DNA from: Flavobacterium anhuiense
GTDB lineage: Bacteria; Bacteroidota; Bacteroidia; Flavobacteriales; Flavobacteriaceae
Reading direction: 5' to 3'
DNA length: 64,000 nucleotides
Assembly (NCBI RefSeq): GCF_004151235.1
Contig: NZ_JUIV01000008.1
Location: forward strand, 1-64,000
The position numbers were made by a program, and so were the translations under genes. How positions within the stretch are numbered: the stretch's first letter is position 1; each line of letters opens with the position of its first letter. Below, piece after piece: positions 9,901 through 16,800 of this stretch. The notes beneath the pieces are model-generated. The model had not been told where the DNA came from. It ran no database searches and saw only the letters and a list, made by a program, of their open reading frames with translations.

Positions 9901-10042
9901 TTAACCGCAAAGGACGCAAGGATTTTTTACATATAAGAATCTACATAAACGCAAAGTTCGCAAAGCTTTATCCATATAGCTTTACGAACTTTGCGTTTGT
10001 ATACATATTACTTGGTTAAATCCTTGCGCTCTTTGCGGTTAA
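9901..10042. repeat. Doubly nested inverted repeat between convergent genes
   Basis: The outer arms TTAACCGCAAAGGACGCAAG... (9901-9925) and its complement (10018-10042) match over 25 bp with two mismatches. Inside, AAACGCAAAGTTCGCAAAGC... (9947-9971) pairs with 9976-9998, nearly perfectly. Both arm pairs share a GCAAAG-GCAA core, so one element may have inserted into a relative. It fills the gap between sucC and the convergent gene at 10049. Confidence 0.8.
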
Positions 10043-10048
10043 AAAATA

Positions 10049-10846
10049 TTATTTCAAAACAGTTGATAAGTCCACAATTTCGAATGTAGGATCATGTTCT
10101 ATAAAGCCTCTAATAATTGCAGCATGACCTGCACCAACTAAGACCATTATTTTGTTATCTGTGCTTTCAGTTAGTTTCTGGATTAAAGAATACATGTACA
10201 AGTTTCTTTTGTACCAATTTGCAACCAAAGAAGGTCCTGAAAAATCATCTGGATTTCCAGCTCTATTTGCTATTTCCAAATACCATTGAAGATTTTCATT
10301 TTCGGTTTGTTTTGTATTGTAATACAACATCATTTCTTGTAATGAGCTTTTTGCTATTTTTTCATTATGATTTTTTTCGAAATTTCCTGTTGTCACTTTA
10401 TTTTTCTCCATTAAGTCTTTTTGATTTGCTTTTTCCATGGCTATCATTAAGCTATCATATCGAAAAGGAGTATAAAGATTCATTCCGTATAATTTTTTAT
10501 GATTCAGTTTTTTAGCCGTGCGAATTGCCAGTTGTGTTATTTCGTTTTTATTGTTTTTGATAAGGCTATCCGTGTTTTTATTATAAAGCTTGTCTAATTC
10601 TGCTTGTTTGCTAAACTCCCATTCTACAAATATTTTATCTGGGCCAAATTTTTTGATTTTGTCACTCATTATTTCGAGTTCCTTTTGGCTTTTATCAGAT
10701 AAGATATCAAAACTGTTTAGTTTAGCAACATCAAGACCGGGATTAGCGTAATGAAATGTTCCAACCAATAGAATCTGCTTTTTCTTAGTTTGAGCAGAAG
10801 TTAAATTTAATGTGATAATAGCGAGTAATAAAATGATTTTTTGCAT
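10049..10846 (-). CDS. Secreted DUF5694/TraB-like protein
   Basis: A protein of about 265 residues with an N-terminal signal peptide (MQKIILLLAII...LTSA, cleavage near residue 18). It then has GTFHY, EWEFSKQ and, near the C-terminus, VGAGHAAIIRG. The early GxxH and late GAGH motifs resemble the TraB/GumN (Tiki-like) fold and fit DUF5694. The biochemical role is not established. I start at the second Met: the first, at 10867, lies almost on the -7 box TACATTTG at 10870-10877, and the later Met gives a clean signal peptide. It is monocistronic. Confidence 0.75.
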   Translation of the reverse strand: MQKIILLLAIITLNLTSAQTKKKQILLVGTFHYANPGLDVAKLNSFDILSDKSQKELEIMSDKIKKFGPDKIFVEWEFSKQAELDKLYNKNTDSLIKNNKNEITQLAIRTAKKLNHKKLYGMNLYTPFRYDSLMIAMEKANQKDLMEKNKVTTGNFEKNHNEKIAKSSLQEMMLYYNTKQTENENLQWYLEIANRAGNPDDFSGPSLVANWYKRNLYMYSLIQKLTESTDNKIMVLVGAGHAAIIRGFIEHDPTFEIVDLSTVLK

Positions 10847-10869
10847 GACGTTTGTTTTTAAATTCATGG

Positions 10870-10877
10870 CAAATGTA
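10870..10877 (-). promoter_or_regulatory. Candidate -7 box for the DUF5694 gene
   Basis: Minus-strand TACATTTG fits TAnnTTTG. Its position 23 bp from the ATG at 10846 supports that start over the one at 10867. Confidence 0.45.
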
Positions 10878-10900
10878 TCAGCAGATTTAGAGCTTTGTTT

Positions 10901-11053
10901 TCATTTTTGATGAAACGCAGATTCCATTTGACCAACTATCCAGATTTCACTTTCAAAATGTTCGTGTAAAGTTTTTAGCTGTTTGTCATCAAAAAATAAG
11001 GTTTCATATAAATACCATTTTCTTTTAAAGTCATAATCGTATTTTTGAGTTAA
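10901..11053 (-). pseudogene. Possible coding remnant upstream of the histidine kinase
   Basis: A minus-strand frame of about 50 codons, bounded by stops, has no usable start codon but reads like a protein. It includes YDYDFKRKWYLYET, LHEHFESEIW and VGQMESAFHQK before the TGA at 10901-10903. Two Trp residues and balanced charges are unusual for AT-rich non-coding DNA. It may be the C-terminal remnant of a lost gene. No family was recognised, and chance cannot be excluded at this length. Confidence 0.3.
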
Positions 11054-11065
11054 TTATCAAAAACT

Positions 11066-12106
11066 ATGAAATCAAAAATTCCTTTTTACTATCATATTGT
11101 TCTCTTCTTTTTGTTACTTCTAACCTATATTTTCTGGGATATTGGACTAAATAATAGAGAAGTAAAATTCGTATTGCAATCTATTTACTTAGGAATTACT
11201 CCAGCTTATTTATTGAGTGTATTTATTATCTACATTCTTAATTTTTATCTTTTTTGTAATTGGTTTTTAAACAAAAAAAAGTTACTCTTTTATATTCTCA
11301 CAATTCCAGTTTCGTTATTGCTTTTTTCTGCTGTTCGTTATTTTTTGGACGAAGTTGTTTTGTATAGTATCACAGGAATGCACAACTATTATGAAGAAGC
11401 AAGGGAAATTACCTATTACATAAAAGACAATTTTTTCTTCGGATTGCCAGCTGTAATTTTAAGCGCATTGACTTTTTTGTTTTGGCAGTTTCAAACCGCA
11501 CAACATCAAAACCAGGAATTGCTTTTGGAGAATAAAAAAGCTGAGTTTCAAATGCTGAAAGCGCAGGTTAGCCCACATTTTTTGTTTAATACGCTGAATT
11601 CTTTTTATAGTAAGTTGGTTTTGAAAGAAGATGAAATGGCTGATGATATTTTGGTGCTTTCTGATTTGCTTCGATACGTTATTACCGAAACAGATAAAGA
11701 TGAAGCCATACTTTCAAAAGAAATTCAATTTATTCAAAATTATATTCATTTGCAGAAAAAACGCTTTGAAGATCAGCTGTTTTTAGATTTTACAATTGAA
11801 GGGAATTATTCAAACGAAAAACTCATTTCTTCGGCTTTGGTACATTTTGTGGAGAATGTTTTTAAACATGGGAAACTGAATGATGAAAAGGAAAAAGCTC
11901 TTATTTCTATCAAAATATCAAACGGTTTTTTAGAGATTTCAACTTTCAATTATAATGCAAGCGGAGAAAATTATTCCTCTACTGGAATTGGTTTTGAAAA
12001 CCTTACTAAAAGACTTGATTATATGTACAAAAATCAATTTATTCTTGAAAAAACAGAAGAAAATGATACCTTTAAAACTTACTTAAAAATACCGCTAAAG
12101 AAATAA
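11066..12106 (+). CDS. LytS/YehU-type sensor histidine kinase
   Basis: A 346-residue membrane histidine kinase. About four hydrophobic segments lie at 8-24, 40-66, 72-90 and 125-141. A short coiled-coil follows, then the His_kinase domain (PF06580 type) with the phosphoacceptor His171 in QVSPHFLFNTLNS and a C-terminal ATPase region with GIGFENLTKRL. It has no separate periplasmic sensor domain, so signal reception would be through the membrane segments. The stop is 3 bp before the LytTR regulator gene, so the two form one operon. A candidate -7 box TATTTTTG is at 11040-11047. The signal and target genes cannot be told from sequence. Confidence 0.9.
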   Translation: MKSKIPFYYHIVLFFLLLLTYIFWDIGLNNREVKFVLQSIYLGITPAYLLSVFIIYILNFYLFCNWFLNKKKLLFYILTIPVSLLLFSAVRYFLDEVVLYSITGMHNYYEEAREITYYIKDNFFFGLPAVILSALTFLFWQFQTAQHQNQELLLENKKAEFQMLKAQVSPHFLFNTLNSFYSKLVLKEDEMADDILVLSDLLRYVITETDKDEAILSKEIQFIQNYIHLQKKRFEDQLFLDFTIEGNYSNEKLISSALVHFVENVFKHGKLNDEKEKALISIKISNGFLEISTFNYNASGENYSSTGIGFENLTKRLDYMYKNQFILEKTEENDTFKTYLKIPLKK

Positions 12107-12109
12107 TTT

Positions 12110-12817
12110 ATGGCTTTTAAATGTATTATTGTAGATGACGAACCGCCTGCAACCAGAATATTGGAAAACTATATAGGAAAAGTAAATTTTCTTGAAAAGG
12201 CTGGAGTTTTTAATGATTCATTAAAAGCATTAGAATTTTTAAACACACAATCTGTTGACGTGATTTTCTTGGATATTCAAATGCCTCAATTGACAGGATT
12301 GCAGCTTTCTAGAATTATTTCGAAAAATATAAAGATCATTTTTACAACCGCTTATCCTGATTTTGCTTTAGAAGGTTTTGAGTTGAATGCAGTTGATTAT
12401 TTATTGAAGCCGATTTCGTTTGAACGTTTCTATCAAGCGGTTTCAAAGCTGAATTCAGAGCCTAAAGTAGAAAATTCAAATCAGAGCAATCTGCCAGATT
12501 TTCTTTTCGTTAAAACAGATGGAAAGAATAAATTTCAGAAAGTATTTTTGACGGATATTTTATATGTAGAAAGTCTTCAGAATTATGTTTGCATTCATAC
12601 TTCAAAACAGCAAATTATAACGCATTCGTCCTTGAAAAATGTAATTGAATCTCTTCCAGAAAATGAGTTTATTCAGATCCATAAATCGTATGTTGTTTCT
12701 CTAAAACATATAGAATCAACAGATAATTTTTCTGTTTTTATTAATGGAAGAGAACTGCCAATTGGAGCGACTTTTAAAGATGCCTTTTTTGATAAAATAG
12801 AGGAGAATAAAATTTAA
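12110..12817 (+). CDS. LytTR-family response regulator
   Basis: A 235-residue regulator with a receiver domain (about 1-115) and a C-terminal LytTR DNA-binding domain (about 130-232). The acidic pocket is DDE at 9-11, the phosphoacceptor is Asp55 in FLDIQMP, and the conserved lysine is Lys100 in LLKP. The LytTR domain has LYVESLQNYVCIHT and FIQIHKSYVVS. It is the cognate partner of the kinase 3 bp upstream. LytTR proteins bind direct repeats, but I cannot locate their targets here. Confidence 0.92.
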   Translation: MAFKCIIVDDEPPATRILENYIGKVNFLEKAGVFNDSLKALEFLNTQSVDVIFLDIQMPQLTGLQLSRIISKNIKIIFTTAYPDFALEGFELNAVDYLLKPISFERFYQAVSKLNSEPKVENSNQSNLPDFLFVKTDGKNKFQKVFLTDILYVESLQNYVCIHTSKQQIITHSSLKNVIESLPENEFIQIHKSYVVSLKHIESTDNFSVFINGRELPIGATFKDAFFDKIEENKI

Positions 12818-12824
12818 AAAAAGA

Positions 12825-12886
12825 TAGCCACGAATTCACGAATTTTTATTTTCAAAGATTATCAAAAATTCGTGAATTCGTGGCTA
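12825..12886. repeat. Perfect 23-bp inverted repeat between convergent genes
   Basis: TAGCCACGAATTCACGAATT... at 12825-12847 and its exact complement at 12864-12886 surround a 16-bp spacer. The CACGAATTCACGAATT motif recurs at 1686 and, less exactly, near 18860. It sits between the LytTR regulator and the convergent DUF1456 gene and could act as a two-way terminator. Confidence 0.8.
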
Positions 12887-12905
12887 TAAAAACTTTAATG
12901 TTAAA

Positions 12906-13370
12906 TTATTTCTTATTCTTCCCGTTTTTAAAAACTACTTTTTCTACGACAACCGGTTTTCCATTTCCTTTTGGGAATGATTTCTTTTTAGGCTTTCCAG
13001 CAGCTGAACTTGATTTTGATGGACTTTTATCGCCTCTATATTTTTCAGAATCTTTTGGTGCAGCTTTAAATTCTGGTCTTTCTTTAGAAGTTTCTCTTTT
13101 CGGAATTTCAGCTTTATGCTTTGCTAAAACCTCGTTTGGATTTTTAGGATTTTCTTTCGTTCCTCTTAAATGAATCACCAATCCGTTTAAGAAATTGCGT
13201 AAAACCTGATCGCCGCATTCCATATAATTCGGATGATCTTCTGCTCTGAAAAAAGCGCCTAATTCTGATTTCGAAATTCTAAAATCTACTAATTCTAAAA
13301 TTTCAACTATTTGGTCATCACGGAGCATCAAAGCCACGCGAAGTTTTTTAAGTATATCGTTATTTGTCAT
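12906..13370 (-). CDS. DUF1456 family protein (YehS-like)
   Basis: A 154-residue protein. Residues 1-70 carry two related DUF1456 helical units: NDILKKLRVALMLRDD, and the segment following ISKSELGAFFR ending in VLRNFLNGL. From about residue 75 the chain is Lys/Pro/Ser-rich and probably disordered (KPKKKSFPKG, KNGKNKK). Bacterial YehS proteins have two DUF1456 domains and no confirmed function. The basic tail suggests nucleic-acid contact, which is inference only. The gene is single, convergent with the LytTR regulator. Confidence 0.75.
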   Translation of the reverse strand: MTNNDILKKLRVALMLRDDQIVEILELVDFRISKSELGAFFRAEDHPNYMECGDQVLRNFLNGLVIHLRGTKENPKNPNEVLAKHKAEIPKRETSKERPEFKAAPKDSEKYRGDKSPSKSSSAAGKPKKKSFPKGNGKPVVVEKVVFKNGKNKK

Positions 13371-13467
13371 AATTATTGTTTCATGTTTAAAGTTTCAAGT
13401 TTTTCAAATCTTTACTTGATCCTAAAACTCATTATTTACTTTTTGCAAAGGTAGTTTTTTAAAATGA

Positions 13468-14502
13468 TTAAAAACGAGAATTAAAATCATTTAAAACGTT
13501 TACAAGTTTGTCTAAATCTTCTTTAAGATGATTTGCTGTAATTACAATTCGGTTTAAAGGTTCTGCTTCTTTGGTGTATCTGAAACTGGCAATGACAATT
13601 TTTTCTTGTTTTAATTTTTCAACTAATTCATTCGATAAAAGATAAATTAAAGGATAGTTTTTATCAAATAAGATATTGTTGTTTTTGATTAAAATCGAAT
13701 CAATATAGCGTAAATTGTCTTTCAGTTTTTGATGCTGTATTTTATAAATTTCTTTGGCATCAGAAAGTGTCTGCACAAAAGCGGGATTCATTCCTGCTGC
13801 GCTTGTAAAAGTTTCCAATTCTTTGATTTGATTGATAAATTCAGAATCTGAAGCAATTACGCCGCCAGTTAACCCAAAAGCTTTTCCTAATGAAGAAACC
13901 ATGATTTTTCTTTTAACGGGAAATTCAATTGAAGAATAAATTCCACTGCCATTTTTGCCTGTAATTCCTAGCGAATGCGATTCGTCAACTACTAAAGTAA
14001 TTGCTTTGCTTTTTGAAATTTTTTCTAAAAACGATAAATCGGCAGGTTTTGTTTCAAAAGACGGAACGCCATCAGTTAGAATCGTTATTTTCTCAGGTTT
14101 TGAATTTAATGAACGGTCATTTAAGTTTCCGTCTAAGAATATTGGAAGGCTATTTTCAGTTTGGATAGCATTATGCGTATCATTCAAATGAAAAAAGCAA
14201 TCGGTCTTCTTTTTCATTAAATCAATAACCAGTTTTCCAGCCAGCATTCCCGAAGAAACAGTGACAGCCTTTTCTGAGCCAATATGAGAAGCCAAAAATG
14301 TTTCGCCTGCGTCATAAGCTGATAACTGAATATTTGCCGTTCTAGAGCTTCCGTATGTAGTTCCCCAATTCAAGATATTCTGAACTACTAATTCCTGGAA
14401 TTTTGCATTAGTCGGAAGTCCCAAATACGCAGTTCCGCCAAAATACAAATACTGCTTTTGGTCAATTTCAATAATTCGATCTGGAAATTTATCGACTATC
14501 AT
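13468..14502 (-). CDS. PLP-dependent aminotransferase, KBL/BioF-like
   Basis: A 344-residue fold-type I PLP enzyme of the alpha-oxoamine synthase-like group. DESHS (173-177) and SSLGKAFGLTGG, with Lys207 as the likely PLP lysine, are visible, together with YGSSRTANIQ near residue 50. It is shorter than typical BioF or KBL (about 380-400), so the acyl-CoA substrate cannot be inferred. Its start lies 1 bp after the stop of the dipeptide epimerase gene, so they are co-transcribed. The pairing suggests use of an amino acid or dipeptide derived from peptidoglycan, by context only. No biotin genes are nearby. Confidence 0.75.
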   Translation of the reverse strand: MIVDKFPDRIIEIDQKQYLYFGGTAYLGLPTNAKFQELVVQNILNWGTTYGSSRTANIQLSAYDAGETFLASHIGSEKAVTVSSGMLAGKLVIDLMKKKTDCFFHLNDTHNAIQTENSLPIFLDGNLNDRSLNSKPEKITILTDGVPSFETKPADLSFLEKISKSKAITLVVDESHSLGITGKNGSGIYSSIEFPVKRKIMVSSLGKAFGLTGGVIASDSEFINQIKELETFTSAAGMNPAFVQTLSDAKEIYKIQHQKLKDNLRYIDSILIKNNNILFDKNYPLIYLLSNELVEKLKQEKIVIASFRYTKEAEPLNRIVITANHLKEDLDKLVNVLNDFNSRF

Positions 14503-14503
14503 T

Positions 14504-15514
14504 TTATAAAAGTGTAACTCCCGTTCCGTTTAAATTTGAATAACTTACAACGCCATCTTTTATGGTTACTCCCGTCGCAATATCTTCTGCTAAAAGAAGT
14601 GCGCCGTCCATATCTACATAATCCAATTGCGGAAGCAAATGCGCAATTGCAGAAATTCCGACAGTAGATTCCGTCATGCATCCTACCATGGTTCTTAAGC
14701 CTAATTTCTTAGCTTCTTCGATCATGCGTTTTCCAGGAGTTAGACCACCACATTTTACCAGTTTTACATTCACGCCATGAAAATGATTGTGGCATTTTGC
14801 TACATCTTCTTCGATAATACAGCTTTCATCAGCAATTACAGGAAGAACAGAATGTTTAAAAACTTCTTTATGTCCTTCCCAATTATCCGCTTTCATTGGC
14901 TGTTCTAAGAATTCTACGCCCAGTTTTTTCAATTCAACAGCGTTGTTGATGGTTTCTTCAACTGTCCATCCGCAGTTGGCATCAATTCTGAAAACAGCAT
15001 TGGTGTGTTTACGCAGTGCTTTTACAATTTCGATATCTTCTTTGGTTCCTAATTTAATTTTATAAATCGGCCAAGGAAGTTCCTGCATTTTAGAAACCAT
15101 TTTATCGATAGAAGCAATTCCGATTGTATAATCCGTCATTGGGTTTCTTTCGGTGGTGTAATTCCACAATTCGTAAAGTTTTTTACCTTTTTTGCGAGCA
15201 TACAAGTCATTATAAGCCAAATCCAACGCGCACAAGGCAAACATATCCTCTTTTAAATGCGGATGGATTTTTGCCCAAAATACTTCTGGAGTTTCATTCT
15301 CAGTATTTTCAATAATAGATCTGATTTTTTCCAAATCCTGCATCATCATTGGAACCGTGATATTGTAATACGGGTTTGAAGTGGCTTCTCCAAAACCCGA
15401 AAAACCATCGCTTTGCAATTCGACAATTAACGAAGGCTGAAAATCAATAGACTCTCTCGAAATGGTAAAAGTGTGTTTTAGCTTGAGATTGTATTCTCTT
15501 AAAATTAGTTTCAT
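14504..15514 (-). CDS. Dipeptide (L-Ala-D/L-Glu) epimerase, enolase superfamily
   Basis: A protein of about 336 residues of the muconate-lactonizing subgroup of the enolase superfamily. The barrel shows the catalytic KxK (YKIKLG), metal ligands Asp (DANCGW), Glu (EQPM) and Asp (ADESC), and the second catalytic lysine (KLVKCGG). This pattern is typical of Ala-Glu epimerases used in murein peptide recycling, but substrate specificity in this family cannot be fixed from motifs. I start at MKLILREYNLK. The 25-codon upstream extension does not resemble the family and runs into the neighbour. It is followed by the PLP enzyme with a 1-bp gap. Confidence 0.85.
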   Translation of the reverse strand: MKLILREYNLKLKHTFTISRESIDFQPSLIVELQSDGFSGFGEATSNPYYNITVPMMMQDLEKIRSIIENTENETPEVFWAKIHPHLKEDMFALCALDLAYNDLYARKKGKKLYELWNYTTERNPMTDYTIGIASIDKMVSKMQELPWPIYKIKLGTKEDIEIVKALRKHTNAVFRIDANCGWTVEETINNAVELKKLGVEFLEQPMKADNWEGHKEVFKHSVLPVIADESCIIEEDVAKCHNHFHGVNVKLVKCGGLTPGKRMIEEAKKLGLRTMVGCMTESTVGISAIAHLLPQLDYVDMDGALLLAEDIATGVTIKDGVVSYSNLNGTGVTLL

Positions 15515-15543
15515 TGTTATGCGATGTTTTTGTTTTTTTTCAA

Positions 15544-16341
15544 TTAATAGCCCAGCCAAAGTATTGCTTCTGCGAAATGATCCCGCCAAAGTTTTTCATT
15601 GTGTTCTCCGCCTTTTACAATTTTAGTTTTGTCAAGATGAAGGCAATAACAGCGTTTTGTATCTAGTAAACGTTTCATTTTAGTTAAATCGTTTACCATA
15701 TCGTCACTTTCTTTATCACCACACAAAAAATAGATTTTAGTTTTGATTTTGGATTGTTTTTCGGTGAAAGTACAAATGTCTGGAGAAAACCAAAATGAAG
15801 GCGAAAAAACTCCTGCTTTACCAAAAACTTCGGGATATTTTAAAGCTCCGTAATACGAAACCAATCCGCCGAGAGAGCTTCCAAAAAGAATGGTGTTTTT
15901 GGCTTTTGTTTTGGTTCTGTAATTTTTATCAATATACGGTTTTAATGTTTTTACAATAAATTCGAGATAATTATCGGCATTTCCTCCACCGTATTTTTCA
16001 TTTTTAAACGGAGTCAGTTCATCAATGCGCTTTTCATTTCCGTGTTCGATTCCTACGACAATTACTTGAGCTTTTAAACTGTCTAATTTTTCATCGACAT
16101 TCCATTCGCCAGAATAAGAAGTTTTAGCATCAAACAGATTTTGAGCATCGTGCATGTAAATAACGCTGTATTTTTTCTGAATGTTTTTGGAGTAATTTTC
16201 TGGAAGATAAATCCATATTTTTTTTGAAGTATTCAGCTGAGGCGCCTCAATCGTAAAAGTCGATACGTTTTTTGAAGCGGTGCTTTGTGCTTTTGCGATA
16301 AGAGTAAACAGAAGTAAAATTGCCAAGAAAATCCTCTTCAT
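15544..16341 (-). CDS. Secreted alpha/beta-hydrolase, putative esterase (Fes/IroE-like)
   Basis: A 265-residue protein with a signal peptide (first about 18 residues) and a D-type esterase fold. It has YMHDAQNLFD near residue 65, the nucleophile elbow FGSSLGG, and late Asp and His candidates (CGDKESDD, GGEHNEKLW). The family includes ferric-enterobactin esterases and feruloyl esterases. No siderophore genes are adjacent, so the substrate is open. The stop is 29 bp before the epimerase gene, consistent with an operon of esterase, epimerase and PLP enzyme. Confidence 0.75.
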   Translation of the reverse strand: MKRIFLAILLLFTLIAKAQSTASKNVSTFTIEAPQLNTSKKIWIYLPENYSKNIQKKYSVIYMHDAQNLFDAKTSYSGEWNVDEKLDSLKAQVIVVGIEHGNEKRIDELTPFKNEKYGGGNADNYLEFIVKTLKPYIDKNYRTKTKAKNTILFGSSLGGLVSYYGALKYPEVFGKAGVFSPSFWFSPDICTFTEKQSKIKTKIYFLCGDKESDDMVNDLTKMKRLLDTKRCYCLHLDKTKIVKGGEHNEKLWRDHFAEAILWLGY

Positions 16342-16395
16342 TATCCGTGTTTTGTATTTTTATTTAAAAGCAATATTTTAGCTAAAAATAATAAA

Positions 16396-16800
16396 TTGAT
16401 GAATACAGAAGCAGAAAAAAGAAGTTTACTTTTAGAAATGATTACCCTCGCCACTGTAGACGGACATTTGCATAAACGTGAGCTTGAATTTTTAAGACTT
16501 GTAGCTTTGGAATTGAATATTAGCGAAGAAGAATTTCAGGATTTATTTCATCAGGAAACAAAAGCGCTTCCTATTCCTTCTGAAATGCAGCGTATCAATC
16601 AGTTTTACAGACTAGCTTTGTTAATGCATTGCGATGGTGTTTTGCACGAAAGAGAATTTCAAGCCATTCAGCAGATTGCTTTACAAATGGGATTGAATCT
16701 TTCTGCTGTAAAACGTGTTTTAGAAATGATGAAAAAATCTCCAAATACCGTAATTAATCCAATAGTTTTGCTGGAAATTTTTAAGGAACAGCATAACTAA
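16396..16800 (+). CDS. TerB-like domain protein
   Basis: A 134-residue all-helical cytoplasmic protein with two related halves: ATVDGHLHKRELEFL (about 17-31) and MHCDGVLHEREFQAI (about 76-90). The repeated DG-x-L/H-x-x-E pattern is the acidic metal-binding signature of the TerB/DjlA-like fold. No other tellurite-resistance (ter) genes are near, so a housekeeping or stress role is as likely. Its stop codon overlaps the uvrB stop on the opposite strand by 3 bp. Confidence 0.7.
   Translation: MMNTEAEKRSLLLEMITLATVDGHLHKRELEFLRLVALELNISEEEFQDLFHQETKALPIPSEMQRINQFYRLALLMHCDGVLHEREFQAIQQIALQMGLNLSAVKRVLEMMKKSPNTVINPIVLLEIFKEQHN

Noticed and set aside
12880..13173. A 97-codon plus-strand frame opposite the DUF1456 gene
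   Set aside because: It is the shadow of the DUF1456 coding strand; Phe/Ser-rich composition mirrors the Lys/Glu-rich real protein.
16396..16800. Tellurite-resistance locus
   Set aside because: Only a lone TerB-like domain is present, with no terC, terD or terZ neighbours.
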